This document shows positions 5,617-9,788 of a stretch of DNA of 9,788 nucleotides, piece after piece. The translations under genes were made by a program, and so were the position numbers. Position 1 is the first letter of the stretch, and each line of letters opens with the position of its first letter. The stretch comes from Actinomycetes bacterium (GTDB taxonomy: Bacteria; Actinomycetota; Coriobacteriia; Coriobacteriales; Eggerthellaceae): the NCBI GenBank assembly GCA_023429565.1, contig JAEZDJ010000078.1, positions 1-9,788 of the forward strand, read 5' to 3'. The notes under the pieces are model-generated. The model searched no databases, was not told where the DNA came from, and was given only the letters and a program-made list of their open reading frames with translations.

Positions 5617-5673
5617 GGACGGGGCTTCGCCATTCGTTGCGACAGCGGAGCACAGGGCGGCAAAGCCCCGTCC
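5617..5673 (-). other. Hairpin in the operon spacer (11-bp stem)
   Basis: GGACGGGGCTT (5617-5627) is perfectly complementary to AAGCCCCGTCC (5663-5673). Inside, CGCC (5628-5631) can pair further with GGCG (5656-5659) across a 3-nt bulge. With hairpin 5582-5612 only 4 nt away, this makes a tandem structure like those seen where polycistronic messages are processed or attenuated. Confidence 0.6.
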
Positions 5674-5786
5674 ATCGTGCGTTCTCGAAGGGCGTCGAAT
5701 CCGTCACGTGGACGGACCGGTCATCCTCAGCCAAAGCCGACCAGAGCCTCGACCGACACACCCTCCTCTTCCCCACATCCCCGGCC

Positions 5787-5810
5787 GTGCGCCCCACGAG
5801 CAGGACGCAC
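5787..5810 (-). other. Small hairpin just after the DmsC-like gene
   Basis: On the leftward strand, GTGCGTCC pairs with GGGCGCAC (one G-U pair) around an 8-nt loop, beginning 10 nt after the stop codon of the membrane-anchor gene. It could protect the end of an A-B-C message or be a weak terminator without U-run. Confidence 0.4.
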
Positions 5811-5820
5811 GTCGCGGTTC

Positions 5821-6720
5821 TCAGTACAAGGCAAACACGCTGATGGCCACCACGTACAAGATGACGCGCCAGCAGATGCTCCCCACAACGACGCAGGCGA
5901 GAGCCCCGCCAGCAAAGGCGGCGAGCTTCTTGCCCCCGTCCTGCTTCTTGGCAAGCCACGTGAGCGCGAGCGCCCCCACGATGCCGACAAGAATGACGCC
6001 CAGCCAAAACATCGGAGCCTGGCTGCCGGCAAGAACGCCTCCCACAACCGCCTCGCGATCGACCATCGCGACGTCAGGCAAGGTCGGGTCAAAATAGTAG
6101 GAGATATCCGCCGAGTACAGCGCACCCGATCCGTTGATGACAAGGGCGTAGGCCAAGACGGCCACCAGCTGGAGGACGCCGCCCACGAGCGCCAGCTTGA
6201 CGCCGATGTCCTTGGCATCGTCGGTTCCGGTCAACCCCGCGATGACAAGCGCGATCAGCCCTCCCATGAAGACGGTGTTCACCAGATAGTAAATCACCAA
6301 GAAGGGAGTGTCCCACGAAGGGAGGGCGGGCATGAGATAGCTGGCACCTGTCACTGCCGGCAGCGCCAGCCCCATGACGATGGCCAGAATGCCGCACCAC
6401 CGCGGTGCCATGCCGCTCTCGGAACGACGCATCATCAGGAAATAAATTGCCAGCACAACCACGAACAGGATGCATCCGATGAACTCGAGCGTGATGCCTG
6501 ACGTGATGTGTCCAAAGCCATTGAAGATGCGCTCCCAATGCTGCAGATGCAGGAACACCGACAGGCCGCCGACCGCAAGGGCGGCGAAAGCGGTGACGAG
6601 GGACACGATCTGCATCTTCTTTCCCTTGCCCGCAACGGTGAGGGCACCTTGGGCACCCAAGGTGCCGCCCGCGACGCAGAGGAAGAAGGTGAAGAGGATA
6701 AGGGGCCATTCAGGATGCAT
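5821..6720 (-). CDS. DmsC-type membrane anchor subunit of a molybdoenzyme
   Basis: This 299-residue protein is very hydrophobic with about eight predicted membrane helices (near 5-28, 37-57, 74-97, 107-130, 138-163, 172-194, 236-256 and 266-297). It fits the DmsC family of quinol-oxidising anchors, which bind menaquinol and pass electrons to the ferredoxin subunit of DMSO-reductase-like enzymes. The segment after helix 2, HLQHWERIFNGFGHITSG (about 58-75), is placed where the family has its conserved His-containing loop near the quinol site. There are few cysteines and no haem ligand pattern. Its ATG is 3 nt after the stop codon of the B subunit, so translation is coupled. The order A-B-C is the standard one for the family. 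DmsC rather than NrfD is favoured by length and helix pattern, with some uncertainty because these anchors diverge strongly. Confidence 0.87.
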   Translation of the reverse strand: MHPEWPLILFTFFLCVAGGTLGAQGALTVAGKGKKMQIVSLVTAFAALAVGGLSVFLHLQHWERIFNGFGHITSGITLEFIGCILFVVVLAIYFLMMRRSESGMAPRWCGILAIVMGLALPAVTGASYLMPALPSWDTPFLVIYYLVNTVFMGGLIALVIAGLTGTDDAKDIGVKLALVGGVLQLVAVLAYALVINGSGALYSADISYYFDPTLPDVAMVDREAVVGGVLAGSQAPMFWLGVILVGIVGALALTWLAKKQDGGKKLAAFAGGALACVVVGSICWRVILYVVAISVFALY

Positions 6721-6723
6721 AGT

Positions 6724-7383
6724 CTACTCCCTCCACTTTCGGCCTTCACGCATCAGATACATGAGCTTGGGCTTGTTGCCCGCATCCACGAGATGGTGAA
6801 TATCGTTTTCTGTGTATGGCTCAACATAGTCCTTGAGCTTGACGCGAGTGGCTGTCATCTCTTCGTACTGGCAGCCAGGACTATCGGGATGAGCAGGACC
6901 TTCAAAATTCTCGACCCCTTCGTCCAAATCGCCGAAGAAACGGGCCCGTGCGCCGCACTGGGCAACGCACTGAGGAAGCTCGCCCTGGGAGACGCGCTGT
7001 TCGCACAACGTGCACTTTTCCACGACACGTTCTTCCTTGTTCAAATAACGCACGCCGTAAGGGCAGGCCATCGCGCAGAACTGGCAGCCGATGCACTTTG
7101 ACTTGTCAATCTGGACGGTGCCGTCCTCTCGAATATGAGACGCCTCAGTCGGGCACACGATGACGCATTCGGGATTCTCGCAATGCTGACACTGGACGGG
7201 GAGGAAGTACATCTCGACATCCGGATAAGTTCCCGAGCCCCCTTCGACGGGGTGCGGACCGACGCGGAGCGTCTTGATCCAAAAAGACCCGACGTCCACG
7301 CCATTGATGGCCTTGCATGCAACGGTGCAGGCCAAGCAACCAGTACACCGGTTCAGATCTGTTACGATTGCGTAGTTTGCCAT
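6724..7383 (-). CDS. DmsB-type four-cluster ferredoxin subunit
   Basis: This 219-residue protein is the electron-transfer B subunit of a molybdoenzyme, carrying electrons from the membrane anchor to the catalytic subunit. The four classical cysteine sets are complete: C13/C16/C19/C23, C65/C68/C73/C77-Pro, C97/C100/C103/C107-Pro and C124/C127/C139/C143. Each matches the DmsB/PhsB/NrfC spacing, so four [4Fe-4S] clusters are expected. No signal peptide is present, which is normal: such subunits are exported with a Tat-bearing A subunit. The tail after residue 155 (ENFEGPAHPDSPG, then TENDIHHLVDAGNKPKLMYL) is specific to this subgroup. GAAGGAGGT precedes the ATG; the A-subunit stop lies 16 nt upstream. 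The context identifies its partners as the A and C proteins encoded on either side. Confidence 0.95.
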   Translation of the reverse strand: MANYAIVTDLNRCTGCLACTVACKAINGVDVGSFWIKTLRVGPHPVEGGSGTYPDVEMYFLPVQCQHCENPECVIVCPTEASHIREDGTVQIDKSKCIGCQFCAMACPYGVRYLNKEERVVEKCTLCEQRVSQGELPQCVAQCGARARFFGDLDEGVENFEGPAHPDSPGCQYEEMTATRVKLKDYVEPYTENDIHHLVDAGNKPKLMYLMREGRKWRE

Positions 7384-7399
7384 GATACGTACCTCCTTC

Positions 7400-9788
7400 C
7401 TATTCCTTGATCAGGCTTTTGCCGGTCTGAAGACCCTTGGCCGAACTGTTCGCAAAGGTGAGCTCCACCTTGGAATCGTCCAGACGGTGATCGTTGGACA
7501 ACCATTCCTTCAGGCGCTCGTCGTTGGCGTTGGTGATGACGGGATTGCCGTCCGGATCGCAGGGCACAGGATTGCCATGGGGACTGTTTTCTGCCGTGGC
7601 CGGATAAACGAGCACCGGCACGCCGCGCAACTGGGACGCGCCACATATCCAGCACTGGGCGTACTTGTCCATGGTGCAGTTGATGTTCACCAGTTCGAAT
7701 CCGTGCGATGCGGTGTCGATCTCCGGATACCACCAGGCATGGTTCGCGTTGACGGTGCCTTCCTTGATTCCATAGTACAGATCGACGACCTCGCGGATGG
7801 CGCCCCAGGGACTGCGCACCCACACCCACTGGCCCTGTTCGAGGCCCATGCGCGCCGCATCGTTGGGATTGATCTCCAAACGCGGACTCGGCCACAGCTC
7901 GCGGCACCAGGGCAGCTGGCGATGCTCCGAATGGAAGTACACCGGCTGGCGCGACCCCGTCGTCATGATGAAGGCGTTGTCGGGATGTTCCAACAGGTTT
8001 TCCCTGTACTCTTCGACCAGATGGTCCCCATGATAGTTATCGTTTATGTAGGCATCGGTCGTCTTGATCTGATCGGCAAGAGAGGCGTCGAAATATTCGG
8101 GATTGGACACCTTCGAGTTCTTGGGCTCAACCCAGTGGGGGAATTTGTCGATGTCGGGAATGTCGGGGTTGACGACGTTTGTCGAAGCGAACGTCGCGGC
8201 GCCGTCGGGGATATAGGTCTCGGCGATGGTCGACCATATCTCGACCTTTGCCGTTGGCGTCATGAACCCGCACTTCTCGTCGACGGCGGAATACAGGTTG
8301 TAGCCACCCTGCTGACGGCGATAGCCCATCTCCCAGCGACGATAGGTTCCCCAACGCTCAGGATGCCATTTGCGGCAGTCGAACCATCCCTCTTCCTGGA
8401 ATTTTGCAGCATACTGCGGGAAATCGGGACCGTCGGGGTATTCTTCGATCTTCCACCAGTCGGTGGCGTCCTTGAGAACGCGATATTCCTGTTCCTCATA
8501 GGTGACCGGTCCGCCCATCTGGACGAAATCGTTGTAGTCCAGGTTGTTCCACTCGTCGTATTCGGGATCGCGATTGTTCCAGACGACGCCCATGGCTTTA
8601 TACAGGCAGATCACGCCAACAGGGTCATAGATGCAGTCTCCCACCGGCTCAACGCAGCGCTGTCCCGCTCCAAAGATGCCGCCGGCACCCTGGGAAACGC
8701 GCCCCGTGTTGACCTCGAGCCAATGCAGCACCGGAATGACGATGTCGGCGCAGCCGTTGTTGGGGCACGACCACAGGTTGAAATCCATGAAAAAGTCGAG
8801 GCGAGTCATGGCCTCCCAAGCTTCCAGGAGGTTCGACTCGTTCATGAAGTCACCGGACATGCACACCCCGCCGTGTATCTGATAAGGCGTGTCGATCTCA
8901 TTGATCGAGTCCCAGATGGTCGCCGAATCAGCCCAACGGTTCCAATAGCGCAGCAGCGGGAAGCGATCGGCCGATATCTGCTTCTCATTGCTCTGAAAGG
9001 AGGTTTTGAGAGCCGGCCAGGCACGGCTCGACTTATAGGCTCCTCCCTTGCGTTCGGCGATCCAACGGGCCTCTTCATTGCTGGGAACGTGACCGCCATA
9101 ACGCTCGGCCAGGGGAGACTTCTCGTCGATGAGATACTGCACGAAGTTCTGAATCAGCGGGATCTGCTGCTCGACACTCAGGTCACGCGGCGTGTCGCCC
9201 AACTGCATGGTGCCCACGTCGAGGCCCCAGTCACGCGGCTCGTGATCGGTCTTCAACATGTTGGCGCGGCCACAGCAGCCGTCAACCTGAGCTTTTGACG
9301 ACCCGCGATTGCCGGCAGGCTCGTCGGAATTTCCGGTGATACAGGCGATGAGCTGCAGCGCACGGGTGTTTTGCACGGCATGTCCGGTCTGGTCTGGGGC
9401 CAGCTGGTAGTGGATGCCGCCGTTTCCATGAAGTGGATTGAGGCGTGTGGTGTAGACGCGCACGGCCTCCTCGATCTTCTCCGCGGGAACCTCGGTGACT
9501 TCCTCGACATAATCCAGCGTATACTTCTCCAAACTGTCGGAGAATGCCTCCCAAACTGTCCCGGCCTTGATGGTGGAGCCATCCTTCAGGACGACCTCCA
9601 CGCCACCGGGGAACAGGGCGGGGTTCTTGGGCAGGCCTGCCGGGTTCGACTTCTTTCCGCCCTCGTTTCCCTCATTCCAGTACGCGTCGAAGGAAGGATC
9701 CGCCGGATCGGCAAAGCGCGAGGGATCAGGCAGCCACGCATCGGAGATGATGGGCTTGTAAGGATGCTCTATCCACACGCCCGTCGTC
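7400..9788 (-). CDS. Molybdopterin oxidoreductase catalytic subunit A, DMSO reductase family (5' end missing)
   Basis: The window shows the last 795 codons; the frame is open to the window edge, so the start is outside. It belongs to the DMSO reductase superfamily, which bind a bis-MGD molybdenum or tungsten cofactor. Seen in order: a cofactor-binding segment with GGIHYQLAPDQTGHAVQNTR and ITGNSDEPAGNRG (about nt 9300-9420); the family pattern GCADIVIPVLHWLE then GQRCVEPVGD (about nt 8640-8760); and the C-terminal dinucleotide-binding domain GSRQPVYFHSEHRQLP, INPNDAARMGLEQGQWV and NANHAWWYPE (about nt 7720-7970). The N-terminal part, with any Tat signal, [4Fe-4S] site and Mo ligand, is not visible. 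The full protein probably exceeds 950 residues, larger than TorA or PsrA and similar to Eggerthellaceae enzymes such as catechol dehydroxylases. The B and C genes make it a membrane-anchored terminal reductase. The substrate is unknown. Confidence 0.93.
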   Translation of the reverse strand, partial: TTGVWIEHPYKPIISDAWLPDPSRFADPADPSFDAYWNEGNEGGKKSNPAGLPKNPALFPGGVEVVLKDGSTIKAGTVWEAFSDSLEKYTLDYVEEVTEVPAEKIEEAVRVYTTRLNPLHGNGGIHYQLAPDQTGHAVQNTRALQLIACITGNSDEPAGNRGSSKAQVDGCCGRANMLKTDHEPRDWGLDVGTMQLGDTPRDLSVEQQIPLIQNFVQYLIDEKSPLAERYGGHVPSNEEARWIAERKGGAYKSSRAWPALKTSFQSNEKQISADRFPLLRYWNRWADSATIWDSINEIDTPYQIHGGVCMSGDFMNESNLLEAWEAMTRLDFFMDFNLWSCPNNGCADIVIPVLHWLEVNTGRVSQGAGGIFGAGQRCVEPVGDCIYDPVGVICLYKAMGVVWNNRDPEYDEWNNLDYNDFVQMGGPVTYEEQEYRVLKDATDWWKIEEYPDGPDFPQYAAKFQEEGWFDCRKWHPERWGTYRRWEMGYRRQQGGYNLYSAVDEKCGFMTPTAKVEIWSTIAETYIPDGAATFASTNVVNPDIPDIDKFPHWVEPKNSKVSNPEYFDASLADQIKTTDAYINDNYHGDHLVEEYRENLLEHPDNAFIMTTGSRQPVYFHSEHRQLPWCRELWPSPRLEINPNDAARMGLEQGQWVWVRSPWGAIREVVDLYYGIKEGTVNANHAWWYPEIDTASHGFELVNINCTMDKYAQCWICGASQLRGVPVLVYPATAENSPHGNPVPCDPDGNPVITNANDERLKEWLSNDHRLDDSKVELTFANSSAKGLQTGKSLIKE

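Larger units (their letters stand above)
5462..5820. other. 359-bp hairpin-rich spacer dividing the molybdoenzyme operon
   Basis: No gene is supported here, although frames on both strands are open because the DNA is GC-rich. It contains four inverted repeats (5512-5563, 5582-5612, 5617-5673, 5787-5810) and a short palindrome, ATGTG-GTT-CACAT (5489-5501), about 28 bp before the NapG-like start. On the leftward strand a TTGACT (5542-5537) resembles a -35 box but no -10 follows at a usable distance. The spacer separates the catalytic A-B-C genes from the NapG/NapH/ferredoxin genes and stands out because all other gaps in this operon are 1-16 nt. Confidence 0.75.

Noticed and set aside
5462..6007. 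Upstream extension of the NapG-like frame by about 180 codons
   Set aside because: The translation is Arg/Cys-rich, unlike a protein, overlaps the DmsC-like gene, and the ATG at 5461 has a close GGAGG and yields a standard Tat signal.
7382..9298. Long 638-codon open frame on the + strand opposite the molybdoenzyme A gene
   Set aside because: Product is not protein-like in family terms, and the opposite strand encodes a clear molybdopterin oxidoreductase. Long antisense frames are expected with GC-rich third positions.

Overview
The window is G+C-rich, tightly packed bacterial DNA. Its gene content is anaerobic respiration through a DMSO-reductase-family molybdoenzyme with many [4Fe-4S] ferredoxin subunits, plus an encapsulated-ferritin nanocompartment and a universal stress protein. 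Together with the codon style and the protein sequences, this suggests an anaerobic actinobacterium of the Coriobacteriia (Eggerthellaceae-like: Eggerthella, Slackia, Gordonibacter, Adlercreutzia or relatives). The assignment is inferred from protein character and was not tested by a database search.

Left part, + strand (1-2379). A 349-bp leader with a 17-bp direct repeat precedes a single-domain universal stress protein (350-832). An AT-rich gap then carries a good sigma-70-like promoter (TTGATA, 17 bp, CATACT) whose spacer holds a Fur/PerR-like imperfect palindrome. It should drive a two-gene iron-storage unit: an encapsulated ferritin (EncFtn, 1006-1377) with a C-terminal cargo-loading peptide, and a family 1 encapsulin shell protein (1567-2379). 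The two genes are separated by 189 bp that can fold into two large hairpins. The operon ends at a long GC-rich hairpin (2428-2465).

Right part, - strand (2569 to beyond 9788). A six-gene operon reads leftwards: molybdopterin catalytic subunit A (5' end outside the window), DmsB-type four-cluster ferredoxin B, DmsC-type membrane anchor C, then after a 359-bp hairpin-rich spacer a Tat-type NapG/MauM-like ferredoxin, a NapH-like membrane ferredoxin, and a 415-residue multi-cluster ferredoxin protein. Within each half the genes are 1-16 nt apart and look translationally coupled. The likely physiology is electron flow from menaquinol through the DmsC-like anchor and/or the NapG/NapH-type module, via B, to A, where an unknown substrate is reduced outside the cytoplasmic membrane. 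The substrate cannot be read from the sequence because the N-terminal third, including the Mo-ligand residue, lies outside the window.

The two transcription units converge at 2380-2568. The observations most worth a second look are the structured gap inside the encapsulin operon, the possible iron/peroxide operator in its promoter, the four-hairpin spacer splitting the molybdoenzyme operon, and the unusual 415-residue ferredoxin protein that ends it.
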